A DNA stretch of 64,000 nt from the NCBI RefSeq assembly GCF_009727055.1, contig NC_052349.1, positions 31,008,989 through 31,072,988 on the forward strand, given 5' to 3'. Below, one piece after another: positions 38,401 to 50,269 of this stretch (positions are counted from its first letter, which is position 1; each line of letters begins with the position of its first letter). The notes below the pieces were generated by a model, which did not search any database, was not told the DNA's origin, and saw nothing but the letters and a program-made list of their open reading frames with translations. The stretch is from Benincasa hispida. Taxonomy: Eukaryota; Streptophyta; Magnoliopsida; Cucurbitales; Cucurbitaceae. The translations under genes were made by a program, and so were the position numbers.

Positions 38401-38519
38401 GGTATCAGAGTTATTTTTCGCTAGAGTTATTAAGCAGTAAATATCAACAAAAGGGTTGATAACTGTTGCAGCCATGTCCTCTCCTAGGCTCAGAGAGTAG
38501 TCTAGAACGGGGTGTGACA
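35478..38519. mobile_element. Gypsy-like solo LTR inside the copia element
   Basis: Edges TGTGGTGAG at 35478 and GGGGTGTGACA ending at 38519. It separates copia RT from integrase remnants. Flanking pentamers ACCAG (35473-35477) and ATCGG (38520-38524) could be a TSD with two transitions, but this is not secure. Homologous to the solo LTR at 2629-7284 in opposite orientation. A tggtatcagag motif at 38401 resembles a primer-binding site, but it lies about 100 bp inside the LTR edge. Confidence 0.7.
35810..36150. repeat. Degenerate array of CGAT-centred words
   Basis: About fifteen occurrences, in both orientations, of words like gcgatcgtgtag, ctacacgatgag and ctatgcgatgg within 340 bp, with irregular spacing. 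The segment is GC-richer than its surroundings. Similar words fill 43720-44170 and 44510-44700 in a different (copia) LTR context. Confidence 0.75.
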
Positions 38520-40429
38520 ATCGGTCTATTTAAAAACTCTTGTTGAACCTCAGTAGTCTCACTAGAAGTCTCATTAAAACAAGCTTACTTCATGGTTTAT
38601 GATCCTTGATGTGGTCTTCTTCCAAGAAGATAAGATTTGTAGGAACAAACACTTTGTTCTCACTCAGATAATAGAAGTATCAACCCCTCGTTTCCCTGGA
38701 GTAGCCTATAAAGAGGCAAACTTTCGAATGCAGTTCTAACTTCTTCGGGGTAGCCACAAGCACGTGGGTTGGACACCCCCAAATCCTGAAGTGGCGTAAA
38801 CTACCTTTACGACTTCTCCACAACTCAAAAGTGTTTCAGAAACACTTTTTGAGGGAATATTATTCAAAATGTAACATGCAGTCTCCACTACAAAACCCCA
38901 AAATGAGTCTAGAAGATGAACATAACTCATCATAGACCAAACCATGTCCAACAAGGTTCTGTTTCGACTTTCTGATGCACCATTCTGCTGAGGTGTACCT
39001 AGGACCGAGAGTTGGGACGTAATTCCATGTTTTATCATATAGTTCTAGAATTGGAGGTTCATATACTCTCCACAACGATTAGATCGTAGAAATTTTCAAT
39101 TTTAACCTTATACTTCTTGAACTTGTCAAGAGCTTCAGACTTACATTGCATTGGGTAGAGATACCTGTATCTTGAATAATCATCTATGAAAGAGATGAAA
39201 TATTCATACCCACCTCGAGCCCTAACACTCCGGACACAGAGGTCTAAATGTATAAGCTCCAAGGTTTCCTCGGCTCTATAACCTTTTCTAGTAAAAGTTC
39301 GTTTGGTCATCTTGCCTTCAAGACATGATTCACACACCAGCAAAGAGTTTTCTTCTAAACTCTTTAGAAGTCCACATTTCACCAGCTGTTCAATCTTATT
39401 GAGGTTGATGTGACCTAACCTTAGATGCCAAAGATGGGCATTTTCCTTAGGAGAAACCTTTGGTCTTTTAGCTATTGTCGCCATACTGAACATTTTAGTA
39501 TTAAACAAGGCTTTTATGACTAACGGCCTTAGTACATACAAGTTATTTTCCATTAAACCAAAATCAATCTCCATACCATTCATAAAAATAAACAATTTAC
39601 TCTAAAAAAAGAAGATGGTATAACCTTGTTCAATGAGACAAGAAACCGAGATTAAGTTCTTTTTGATATGAGGAACTACGAAAACATTATCCAGTAACAG
39701 ATAACATTTCTTGTCCAAAAATAATTCCAGCCTGCCTACAGCAACAGCTAAAAAAACCTCACTAGTACTGACTCGAAGAGTCATCTCTCTCTATGGCAAC
39801 GTTTTCTAGGAACTAATGTGGTTAGTAGCACCCGAATTAAGAATCCAGGCAGAATAATCTTTCTCTACCAAACACGTCTCTAAGACCAATAAATCATATT
39901 TACTGTCTTTAGACTTCCTCCTCTTTTGGAGAGTAGTGGGATCAGTGTCATGACCTAAATAAGCTCCAAGTTCCATTTCAGAGAACACTTCTCATCGATG
40001 AACTTTAATAGAGTTAGCAACACTTGCTTTCTCTTCCTGGTGGTTATCCTGGGAACTGACACTACTATTGTCTTTGTCACCCATCCCTCTGTGCTCGAAA
40101 GGTAAGAACTGACGTTCAAACAATTCTTGCAACGAGTCCACGATCTAATGTGCAATGACCATGTTCTCAACCATTTTGGCCAAAATATCAGGTATGCTAG
40201 CCAAAATGTGAAGTCGAGCCAATGAATTAGCCTTCATCTACACCTTATATGCATTACGAACACTTTGCGATGCACCAAAGGTCAAGACTTGAGGACACTC
40301 CTCAACCATGACAAACTCGAGGCCGTTTACCACGAAATGTGTTTTAGCGGACTCTTTCCACTGTATGAAATCGGTCAAACTAGAGGCATTTAATGGAAAA
40401 TCAAACATATTGCTGAAAAAGAAACACAT
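38520..40429 (-). pseudogene. Copia gag, protease and integrase remnant
   Basis: From right to left. Gag-like text (DFIQWKESAKTHFVVNGLEF) is at 40429-40238. A protease motif, WILNSGATNHISS, near 39830-39810 has Asn where active copia proteases have the catalytic Asp. The pre-integrase zinc motif follows, with HLWHLRLGHINLNKIEQLV and CESCLEGKMTKR (39450-39290). The integrase core has LIHLDLCVRS, FISFIDDYSRYRYLYP and, after a frameshift, GTPQQNGASESRNRTLLDMV (39020-38940). Multiple stops and frameshifts. It was interrupted at 38519 by a solo LTR. Confidence 0.9.
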
Positions 40430-41099
40430 TGACCTACGTTAGGTTTTAAGCAAATACTCGTTGAAAAACATACAACATCCAATATGGTTTAGCAAAACTA
40501 ACATGAACCCCGTGTGACATCTAGTTTCGCAATGATGCTTCAAAGGTTTAGGACAAAAGCTGCCGAAGGGTGGTCAATTTATTCCTCATCTGAATTGAGA
40601 CATTCTCAACCAGCCATTAATACCAGAACAACTCTTGTTCCTATAACGATTAGTCATCATTGATTTGGTCAAGAAATAATTAACTTAACAATTTCCCGTA
40701 AGTGTGACCTGCCATTGTAGGCCCTAGAGTTCCACCCCAAGCAGCCAATCCGAAGGGAAAAAATCCGACTGGGGCAAAAACTAAAGTGACCCTATCTATT
40801 TCTGGAATTCCCCTTGATATTGACCAACTGCACAAAACCCATCCAAAGGAGGACGCTTCCAGGGCACCATAGGGAGTGCAAGAATGTTCTCACGATGTGA
40901 ACCAATGAAAAAGACCGTAGGACGCGTTGACACACACCCTTCACCCACTTACTATAAACCCAAGCTCCGTCCACCTTGATATTGACTCATGAAAATACCA
41001 TCCAAAGGAGGATGCTCCAGGGCACCACGAGGCCAAGCATGAATCTCACGTCGTGAACATTCAGGGAGAAACGTGAGTGGAATCATTGACATATCATAT
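40430..41099 (-). other. Copia leader region
   Basis: Sequence between the gag remnant and the solo LTR at 41100. Part of it is duplicated imperfectly: ccatccaaaggaggacgcttccagggcacca at 40840-40870 recurs at 40990-41024. No coding content is recognised. Confidence 0.5.
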
Positions 41100-42655
41100 T
41101 GATAATGGGCAGAAATGCACGTTATTACGATGCTAAGTTATTAAGCAATGCAGGTTTGCGTTGATAAAATATATAAGATTGCGTCCAAAAAGCATTAAGT
41201 TTGTAACATTGCGGTCGCATGCGTCCAAAACAGTTAACTTTTGTATTCTTATGCAGAATATGCTTTGACGCAAGGCATAAAGCGTGACCACAAGAAATCA
41301 ACGGACGGGCCCAGCGTTACCGCAAGGCTTTGCGGTGATTTGTGCTCGCAAACATCTGCTCGAGAAAGATTGTCACATAGAGCTGGCGCAACTTGGTGGG
41401 CGCATCTGGGTGAAAAGTATAATTAATCACGTGGATATAGAAAGCTGATGACGGTCGAGTCTGAATTAAGTTTGACAAGCCGCTAACGGTCTACTGTAGC
41501 AAGTACATTAGCTTTTTTGGTGACAAATATTCCGGCGCAAGTCAGAGAATAAAGCCATCCCATCTGTGCAATCATAAGAGAGACCACCTTTGACCCCGAA
41601 GCTCTATAAATACTGAAGGCAACCTTCAGCAAACGGTGTCGGATAGTTCAGATAGTTAGATAATTTTCTCCATAGTTTAGAATAGCCTTGTTCTTAGATT
41701 TTCATTTATTTTAAGGCAGAGGTGAGAGAAGCGAGATTGTGCCGATAGATCATTCCGATGAACATTGGGAGAGTGCCAGAAGCTTCAAGATCAGAGAGAG
41801 GGCCAACTCTTGTGGAAGCAGGAATATCTTTTGAACAGAATAGAGTTGACAGTGTAAAAGCCTTGGGAAGCAAGGGATTTCTACCAGGCTCTCTATCCTT
41901 ATCTTCCATTGTCATTTTGTACTTAACTCATCTATAGAAATGGAATTTACTTCTTTATATTTGTTCACTCTCTGTTTATTACGCATGAGTAGCTAAATCT
42001 GTCGAATGGGTTGAAAAGCACTTAGCTAGCTTAACTGAGGATCTTCATTCTATGCGATTATCTTGTATTATGTATGCATCATTCGTCCATTAGAGATACT
42101 CGGGAGGGTACTCTAAGGACAGAATCTAGGCTTGGAAAAGTCAGGTTAAAATCTAGGCTCGGGAGAGTCAGATTAGAACACATAATCAAGAGATATGAGC
42201 TTAGGAATAAGCACTATTCTCAAATCATGCGTTCTAAACTAGGAGTACCGCATTTGCATTGTTAAATGATCTACTGTCGCATGAGTGTAGCACGATCGCA
42301 TAGTTTGATGCATTCCCGGGAAATGCTAGTAAAAGAGCTTCACAACCCGTTCCTACACATACTCAGTGTATCTACCGCATAATCGATCTTTTCTTAAATC
42401 CACCACATACATTTTTTTTATTACCGCAAACAACAACCCAAAACAACTATTTGATTTCTTGGTTACCACAACATCTTCTTGAAAATTACCACCGCATACC
42501 GTTCTCCCTAGTCCCTGATTTTGACCCTAGACTTACCAGGAAACTCAGTGGGGTTTATACTTGGATTCTACTGAGAAAATTATTTGCTCAATGCATTTCC
42601 ATCACCGCATCTCATTCCATATTTTCATCACATAAAATAACGCATCAAGTTTTTG
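41100..42655. mobile_element. Second TGATAA-family solo LTR
   Basis: Starts TGATAATGGGCAGAAATGC at 41100 and is similar along its length to 9387-11018. The family terminus acgcatca is reached at 42647, but the best matching flank (CATAT at 41095-41099 and 42656-42660) lies 8 bp beyond, so the right edge is uncertain. It is inserted in the copia leader. Confidence 0.72.
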
Positions 42656-42660
42656 CATAT

Positions 42661-44319
42661 ATATCTCTTCCTCTCACTGAGTATTTTATAACCTAGGGTT
42701 TAGTTTACTTAGAAAAAACATGGCTAAGGATTTTAACTAAGTGACTTTTTAGGTTTGCCTAAGAATAACTTTTACCTTGGATAGTTGAACAACTTTTGAT
42801 CATCATCCATTAAACTCTTTAACGGAGTCTTTAACCAACTGTCGTATACTTGCAGAAAATCTATCTAATTCACCTTTCCAGGTAGATTCCCAGGTAGAGG
42901 TGTTCCCTTTCCGTCAGCTTAAGTATCCCAGCCTAGACAGAACACGCCTTAGATAAAAGGTCCCTTATAGATAGATTTAATACAATTTTAATCTTTTATG
43001 CCAATCAATTTAATCCTATTAAACCGATTTAAAAGATTAAACTTAGGTTGCTAATGTCATTAGAACCTTGAACTTAGATCTATCTCAATCCAATTTTAAA
43101 ACCCTTTTAAAATATGAGTTCATCTAAGTCCGCATGTAACTCTTTCTTATTGATTTTAGTACAAGGCATTCATAACATTTACAAATAAGCCTAAGTGTCA
43201 TGCTCTATACATTGTACATTCTTTGCTACTTTTATATAACACTTATACAAGAAAGCAACGAACCAAGCACACATGCTTCCATACACCCTTATACTATAAG
43301 TCTTATAATATAAAGATGATTCATGAATATGCTTATTGCATGCATAAATATAACTCTTATATTTCATGATGCATGCGCATGCTCTCTTGTAATTTCATCA
43401 TGCCATATTATAACACTTATAATACACGATGCATGAATAATTGCATAACCTAAGGTGGGTTTGAAAACTATATGTCATACACTATGGCATATAAGCCAAC
43501 ATACATCTCATGTATATTAAACAAAAGTTGATTAACGGGGATAATTTGCCTCAAATCCTCAAAACCAAAACCAACTATTACAAATAGCAAAGAGTCTCCG
43601 GTTCAAACAGGTGAATCGGGTCTTGATCTGTCTGGGTGAAGGAACGCTTCTCCTTTGATCGTGTACCAAACTCCTTGTGATCACCTACACGAAAGAGTAA
43701 ACGCTTTACTTAATCATTTACCAACGCTTCCAAAGCTAAACGATCGTTTAGCAACAATCGTGTACCTTTACTATGCGATGAAGCATGAGGCACGAAATCG
43801 TACAGCGCATAATACATAACGCAAGCCTTAAACGAACATCTAAATGACAACGATGCAGTGAAGCACAATCGTCTAAACGATCGTTGAGCAAGAGCGAGGT
43901 ATCGCATATCGCGTGATTGTGTAGTTAGTGACTATGTAATGAAGCATGCTAACTACATGATTGTTTAGTGCGCGCGCCTTTTATTAAATGATGAGCATCG
44001 AATGCTCCCACTCGATCGTTTAACTCTAACATCCATGCGATTGGGAAACCAATGCCGCGATAGAGTAAACGTTTTACCCCATCGTTTAGCATTAGCTAAA
44101 TGATCGTTTAGTAAATACTATATGATCACATAGAAAAATCTACACGGTCGTTTAGCCAAATCCCAATGATCTTTTACCTTAGGCTACATGATACAACCAA
44201 CCTTTGGTCTTCTTCCTCGCTAAGAACTGCATTTCCATGCTTCAAAACTTCATCACGAACGACTCATCAAACTTAAACACTTTGAATTACAGAACCGATT
44301 GCTTGTTAATTATGCCCAA
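42661..44319 (-). other. Copia leader and LTR-like region, boundary unclear
   Basis: No gene. It should contain the end of the 5' LTR and the primer-binding site, but I see neither a clear LTR end nor a tRNA-complementary site. From 43720 to 44170 it is packed with aaacgatcgtttagc-type words. The left part (42690-43500) is AT-rich leader-like sequence. Confidence 0.4.
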
Positions 44320-46166
44320 AAAATGCAAGGGCCCTTACAAATTAACACATAAACAACACGAACCCAAAGAACAGCCTCCAAAACCTCGATATCAATCGAG
44401 CTGAGTGAGAACACCACCACAATCGTTACCTTGGTATTCTCGGTGTGAGAATCTAGGAATTGTGGGCTCTGTATGAACTTGGTTAGAGGAAGAGACTGGA
44501 GGAACAACAATCATGTAGACGATTGAGCAAGTGGGAGAAGATACAGTCTATCGTATAGACGATGTGCTCAATCGTGTAGAAGATGCCAGTCTATCATATA
44601 GACAATGCCCTACGATCGTTTAGCTATAACTAGCTAAGTGAAATATTGTATAGTGATACTCCACAATCGTTTAGTCTTCCTATGAGCTATCGCTTAGTGA
44701 AATGATTTCACTTGATAGCCTTGCCGTGAGTTTCTTTCCGAAAGTAGTAACTCTTCTCAAATTTAGGAAAACATTTTTACTTTTATCTTACAGTTACCAT
44801 AAAACCACCAATAACCTCCCACTCAATTGGTTATTAGAGAAAAAGAAATAATTATTTAATAATTAAAATTATTATGAATAAATATGATAACTAACGTATA
44901 GTTTTATTTATAACCTATAGTTTTAATATTTCATCTCATGAAACATACAAACCATAGTTTTTTTTTTCTATTTTATGGCACTTAATGTAAATCATATTTA
45001 CATTAATCCTCCACTTGATGTATCTCATACATCACACCGATCGTATCATATATAATTAAATTTTCTCTTGTCAATTTGAACATTTCAAATCAACCTCAAG
45101 AACTGATTCTCAACTTGAATCCATTGAGCTACTAAGGGGACCTTATGGACCTGTAGCTTGAAGCTCCAATGGTACCTAAATAACTGACTAAACTTCTTAG
45201 TCATGTGATCCACCATCCGTTAACTGCCAGGCACTCTACTAAAGATCGACTGCTGCACTCTACTAAAGATCGACTGCTGCACTCTCCTTACTACAGATCT
45301 ATTTTGTGTCCATATCAATCAATTAAAAGTGTGATAACCCTTCACATATTGCTCGTAAGTACAGTTGGGCCAATTTACCGTTTTGTCCCTATAGTTACAT
45401 CTAACTCCCGAAGTACCACTGATCCCTCTAATGAACATAAATCATCATCCTACTATGACTGAGTCCTCTCTTCTAAAAAGAAATTGTGGCCACTATGTTC
45501 AAGACCTAGAATCAGCCCTTAAGGGAGCAATCTATCTACTTACCCCTGCTTCGGTGAAGGAGTGAATTCCATCTTGTGTAACTGAGTTCCCAGCTCCCAA
45601 ATCAGACAAATCCCCAAAAAGGTAAGCTTGTTGAGTTGGTACTCTGGCCACTCTCACCCATACTAATCAGAGAGCCGCCCTCAAAGGTAGGAGTTTCCAA
45701 AACACTCATGATTAAGGTCATGTCACCTATGGTCGTTTAGGTGAGATGTAAGTCTCAAGTATCAATGGTGTTATATAAAGAGACTAGTCATCTCGTGGTC
45801 CGGTCTTATGCAAACTCTTTGTATAGGACATCCCCGCTCACATGTTTCCACATGAATGGTCAGGATCTACCATCTGTAGTAGTTCATAACACTTGTAAAC
45901 CTCTACAAAGTGGGTCGTATCCGTAGTGCCACCAGGATCAGGTATCCCTCCTTAATCCTTATACTACAAACCTTTTTAGGTTATCACTTAAGGCATGATC
46001 CACTTGTATATCTCATATACATGCTTAAGTTTTCATACAATAATCATGGAGCTTTGTTTATTAGATATGAGTAAATGCAAAATAAAATAACTCTTATTTT
46101 ATTCATAACGATGTGTGAGTTTACAAACCACGAGACTCCGGGAGAATTAAGACACCAATCTCAATA
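44320..46166 (-). repeat. 5' LTR of the copia element (recognisable part)
   Basis: Aligns with 31800-33576 of the 3' LTR, with many substitutions and small indels. On the minus strand it starts TATTGAGATTGGTGTC at 46166. A 24-bp tandem duplication (45234-45281, ctctactaaagatcgactgc...) is absent from the 3' LTR, so it arose after insertion. Confidence 0.8.
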
Positions 46167-46171
46167 TGACA

Positions 46172-46680
46172 TACATGGGAATCATGTTTAAGTAGTAACC
46201 TAAATGGTCTGTAGTATATGGATAAGGTTGGGTACCTTATCCTGGTGATACTACGATATAGTTCACTTTGTAATATTATAAATGATTTGATTCTAATTGT
46301 TCGTGTAGAGACATGTGAGTGGAGGTATCCTATATAAAGAGTTTGTATAAGACCGAACCGCGAAATGATTAGTGTCTCTTTATAACATTGTTACTTGAAG
46401 TGATTAACATTTTACTAGGATGATCATAGACGACTTGACCTTAATTATGAGTAAGTTGTAAACTTTTGTTTATGAAGATGATACTTTGATCTATATGGGT
46501 GAGACTGGCCAGATTTTTCGACTCAATAGACCTATTATTTTGGGAATTTATTCAAGTAGGGACAAGATGAAATTCACTTCTTTCCATATTGAGGGACCGT
46601 AGATGAATTGTTCCCTTAAGAGCTGATTCTGGGTCTTAAACAATAAGGCATCTTGTCCTCTCACTTGCAAGGTCACTACT
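46172..46680 (+). repeat. Right part of the + copia LTR split by the copia element
   Basis: Continues the LTR begun at 31365: tacatgggaatcatgtttaa, then ggataaggttgggtacct, then agagacatgtgagtgg. It ends near 46680, where a minus-oriented LTR piece starts. No internal region follows, so the host was a solo or broken LTR. Confidence 0.7.
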
Positions 46681-46681
46681 G

Positions 46682-47205
46682 ATGGGATAAACAAGCACGC
46701 AAGGAAATCATTCAGAATTAATAAGCACTCTAATTACATTTAATTTGAGTTCTAAAAAGCATGCAAAACAATTTTTCAACAAGAGGGTTTCTAGAAGACA
46801 AACCTTTGAAGAATCCTCCAAATCCAAGCTGCTCTTCACAAAATCTCAGCTTCAAATCCTTAGTGAACTACCAAGAGACCTTCTCTACTATTCTCAGCCT
46901 TGAATTTGAGTGTGGAATTCTGAATTGAAGTGAATTGTGAAGGAAAATATTGTGGGTTTGAGAGAAGTAGAAAGAATTCTTCTGTAGAAACTTTTTCAGC
47001 TTTCCGCACCACCCAAATCTGAGAAATTCTAAGGTTTTATTAAAATCTTTTATGCAAGCACACCCAAACTCATATTTTGACACTTCAATTTGAAGTGATA
47101 AGTGACCTAGGTGTTTTAATTTGGTGTTGAAAAGTGGAATTCCAATAAAATTGCCAAGATTGGAAATTTCCACTAACAACCTCAATTTTCATTTTAATTT
47201 TAATA
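46682..47205 (-). repeat. Copia LTR 3'-portion fragment
   Basis: Minus-strand text of the transcribed LTR end (compare the plus-oriented 6540-6849 and the minus-oriented 58890-59040): tcttctctactattctcag, then the ttgaagtgaattgtgaagg stretch. The minus frame at 46868-47185 is LTR, not a gene. Confidence 0.55.
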
Positions 47206-47207
47206 TT

Positions 47208-47600
47208 AGTTAAAATGGTGTGTCAGAAAAGAGAAATAGAACCTTGTTGGACATGGTTCAGTCTATGATGAGTTATGCTCATTTACTTGATTCGTTTTGG
47301 AGTTTTGCATTAATGATTGCAGTTTATATTTTGAACTGTGTTCCATCCAAAAGTGTTTCTAAAACTCCTTTGGAATTATGGAAAAGTTGTAAAGGTAGTT
47401 TACGACATTTCAGGATTTAGAGTTGTCCAACACATGTGCTTGAGACAAATCCAAAGAAATTGAAACCACGTTCAAAATTGTACCTATTTGTAGGCTATTC
47501 CAAGGAAATGAGAGGTGGTTGCTAAAGGGATGGAATTCTCGAAGTGGAAGCGTGTGAACACATTTGTGTCTATAATTTTTTTTTTTTTACAAAATTTTAG
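47208..47600 (+). pseudogene. Copia integrase C-terminal fragment
   Basis: Plus-strand translation gives RNRTLLDMVQSMMSYAHLLD, then YILNCVPSKSVSKTPLELWK. After a stop it continues with SCPTHVLETNPKKLKPRSKL and LFVGYSKEMRGG. It matches the integrase of the element at 38.7-39.0 kb but lies in the opposite orientation and is isolated between LTR fragments. Confidence 0.85.
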
Positions 47601-48764
47601 ATATGCAAAGTGACGAAAATAATAGGATAATCAATAGAGAACCTAAGCATGCTTCTATTATGAAAATATAGAGATGAAAGGGAAATATCACTAACCCTTG
47701 AAGAACCGTCTTCTCGCTTCCTTTTCATAGCAAGATATCATGAACCTTTCCTACTTGACACAATCACAGCAAGACAATAACACAACGAACACCATCGTAA
47801 TGTCTTCTTCGTTATTCTCAAGGTGAGAATCACGCAGAAATTTGTGGGTTTGCCTTTTAATTTTAGTGAAAAAAGGGAGAGGTTTTTGGCTAAGAGAATT
47901 TTCAGATGAAGGAAGAAGATGAAGACCAAAAGGAGGTCTGTAAAAAATCAATTTCACCTTCAAGTACCTCTCCCCAAATAACTCCCCTTCTTTTAATGGA
48001 TATGAGAGTAGTTAAATAAATTCCAATTTGAATTTTAATATATATTAGCTACTTTAATATAAATATATATATATTAAACTAATTAATTTAACTAATATTT
48101 GAATCATATTCAAATATTTATTTCTCTCATTAAACCTTTATATAATAATGTATCACATACATTATATTAATTGTATCAGATACAATTTATTTCCTTTAAT
48201 TAATTTGAACAATTCAAATTAATCCAAAATTGATTTGATTTTCATTAATTCTTATTGAGCTAACAAGGAAATCTTATGGACCTATAGACTGAAGCTTCAA
48301 TGATATGAGATTAATTAATTAAAATCTAATTAAATTAATCACCCTTCATTAACTGTCGGTCGCTCCACTAAAGAGCAATAGCTGTATTCTTGGCACTATA
48401 GATATATTTCTATATCTATTGGATATAACCAATCAACAGGGCGTTGACCCTTCACAAAATGCTCGTAAGTACAATTAGGTCAAGATTATTGTTTTACCCC
48501 TGTAATTACATCTAACTCCTTAAGTATCACTAATCCCTCTAATGAACAATCAGTCATAGTCCAACTATAACTTAACCCCTCTCAAACCAAGAGAGAATGT
48601 GGCGCCACATTGTTCAAGACCTGGAATTAGCCCTTAGGGGAGAAATTTATCTACTTACCCTAACAATTGGGAAGGAGTGAGTCCTTATGTAGTTGTGTTC
48701 CCAACCCCCTAATCAGACGAATCCCTAAAAAGGTAGGTATATTGAGTCGGCAAATCTGGCCACT

Positions 48765-50269
48765 AATATTGACCTTTTTGCGGTGTCGTTTAATTCTAGA
48801 AAAGAGCCACAAATCAAAATAAAATTTATAATATCAAACTACTCCTATTACTACAAAGATGTAACAATAGTGGTAAGTTCGGGTCGATCCGCAAGGAAGC
48901 ACGATTTGTTTCATTAAACCAATTTCCTTACTAGAGTAGTAGATTAGGGGTTTTGGTGTGAAAGAGATAAACGTGCAAAAAATTAGAATAAAAGCGGGTA
49001 AATGTAAACTAAGGATGAGAATTATCTTATTTTGAGAGCAAGAGAAATCCTATGTAATTTCAATCATCAAAATCCATTAATTGGACATGCAATCGATTCA
49101 TGCATACACAACATTTGCAAGACACGACCAAGCTAGCCTCTAAAAAGGCGGACAACTAGCTAGGACTGAACCATGAAAATGTCCAAGTTAGACTACATGC
49201 ATTGAATCCTAATTGGGTTTGATAGCGATCAATTAAGACTAAGCATATGCGCATTAAGCTTTAGGATTCCATTGTGTCAATTAACTAATGGGAAAGCTTT
49301 AACTCAATCAACCGATTTATTCTAGAACTTAGATCAAACATGCATCCTAAGACCCAAGATTAGACTATAAATCCTAGCATACACATTCAACCATTTTCTA
49401 TTGGGGTAATTTTAAGCATAGATGAATATTAGAGAAACGTGTGAGCCCAAAATCAACTAATTAAGACATACATTCGTGATAGGGCATCAATCCAACACAC
49501 AAATATACATCAAAATCAAGCAAGATTCAAGAAAACATGAATTCAATATGCATAAGTCCAAAGAACAGAAATCTCAAGAAAAACATGTAGGGTTCTTACT
49601 CTAAAAATTAGATAGAAGTTACCTCAACATCTCATAGACAAGAGGAAGAGGAAAGGTCCAATCCATCATTTATAACCCAAAAGTAAAATGTAAATCCTAA
49701 ACTAAGATGCTAAAATCTGAAGGGAGAAGAAGGAAATTGAAGTTCCACCTCGGCCTCCATGAAATTAACCTCCCCAACCTAATTCAGAAGGAACAATTTT
49801 ATACAATATTCGCAGTGTTGCAACAATAGGAAGAGCGTTGCAACGCTCTTATCGATTCATACCTCAAGTGTCAGGTGTGCGTTGCAATAATGGCTTCGAT
49901 GCTCACTTGCGACAGGCACGTGCACGCGGACGTTGGCGTTGCGTTAACCATCGCAGCGTTGCAACACCAAGGGTTGCGACGCTGCCCTGCATATTCAGCT
50001 TCTATCGCTCAGCGTTGCACGAGCATTAAGGCTATGCATGTAACAAGCGTTGTGACGCTCTAACAAGGGTAGTTTGGTCATTTTTACTCCTTTGAAGCCC
50101 AGATGCTTAAATCACTTCCAAATTTCCTCAAATTAAACTTGCTTCTCATCAAATGGCTAATTATACCTCTTAATTTCTCAATACCTACAAAATAAGACAA
50201 TTAACACATAAAATCCCTTAACAAACCTAAATTAAGCAAGGAAATATTGCTCTTTTTTAGAGCTATCAA
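48765..50269. mobile_element. Solo LTR-like insertion with perfect TSD
   Basis: A 1505-bp insert flanked by CCACT at 48760-48764 and 50270-50274. The host copia LTR reads through cleanly when it is removed (ctggccactttcacc). Minus-strand termini read TTGATAGCTC...CAATATT, so the TG/CA ends are offset by a base or more. Non-coding. The text around 48840-48920 (gtggtaagttcgggtcgatccgcaagg) is gypsy-LTR-like in style. Family not named. Confidence 0.75.
49800..50060. repeat. Array of GCGTTGCAACGC words inside the solo LTR
   Basis: Around eight variants of gcgttgcaacgct, both strands (palindromic core), occur within 260 bp: 49832, 49875, 49935, 49957, 49970, 50010 and 50046 regions. The segment is GC-rich compared with the rest of the LTR. 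Confidence 0.7.

Larger units (their letters stand above)
31534..46166 (-). mobile_element. Near-complete Ty1/copia element, decayed and twice interrupted
   Basis: Flanked by a perfect TSD, TGACA (31529-31533 and 46167-46171). The 3' LTR is at 31534-33576, with a polypurine tract at 33577-33588. RT/RNase H remnants lie at 33589-35477 and integrase, protease and gag remnants at 38520-40429. The 5' LTR reaches 46166. Order gag-PR-INT-RT-RH is the copia order. Two solo LTRs are inserted (35478-38519 and 41100-about 42655). The two own LTRs differ at many sites, and the 5' LTR start is TATTGAG instead of TGTTGGG, so the insertion is old. Every coding domain is broken. Confidence 0.85.

Noticed and set aside
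38397..38411. Primer-binding-site-like tggtatcagag
   Set aside because: It lies about 100 bp inside the repeat edge and is not followed by gag or any internal region, so it does not mark a usable element.
41241..41426. 61-codon plus frame
   Set aside because: It lies inside the TGATAA-family LTR, and the corresponding part of the sister LTR is not open in that frame.
46868..47185. 105-codon minus frame as a gene
   Set aside because: The nucleotide sequence is the transcribed end of a copia LTR, seen also near 6540-6849 and 58890-59040.
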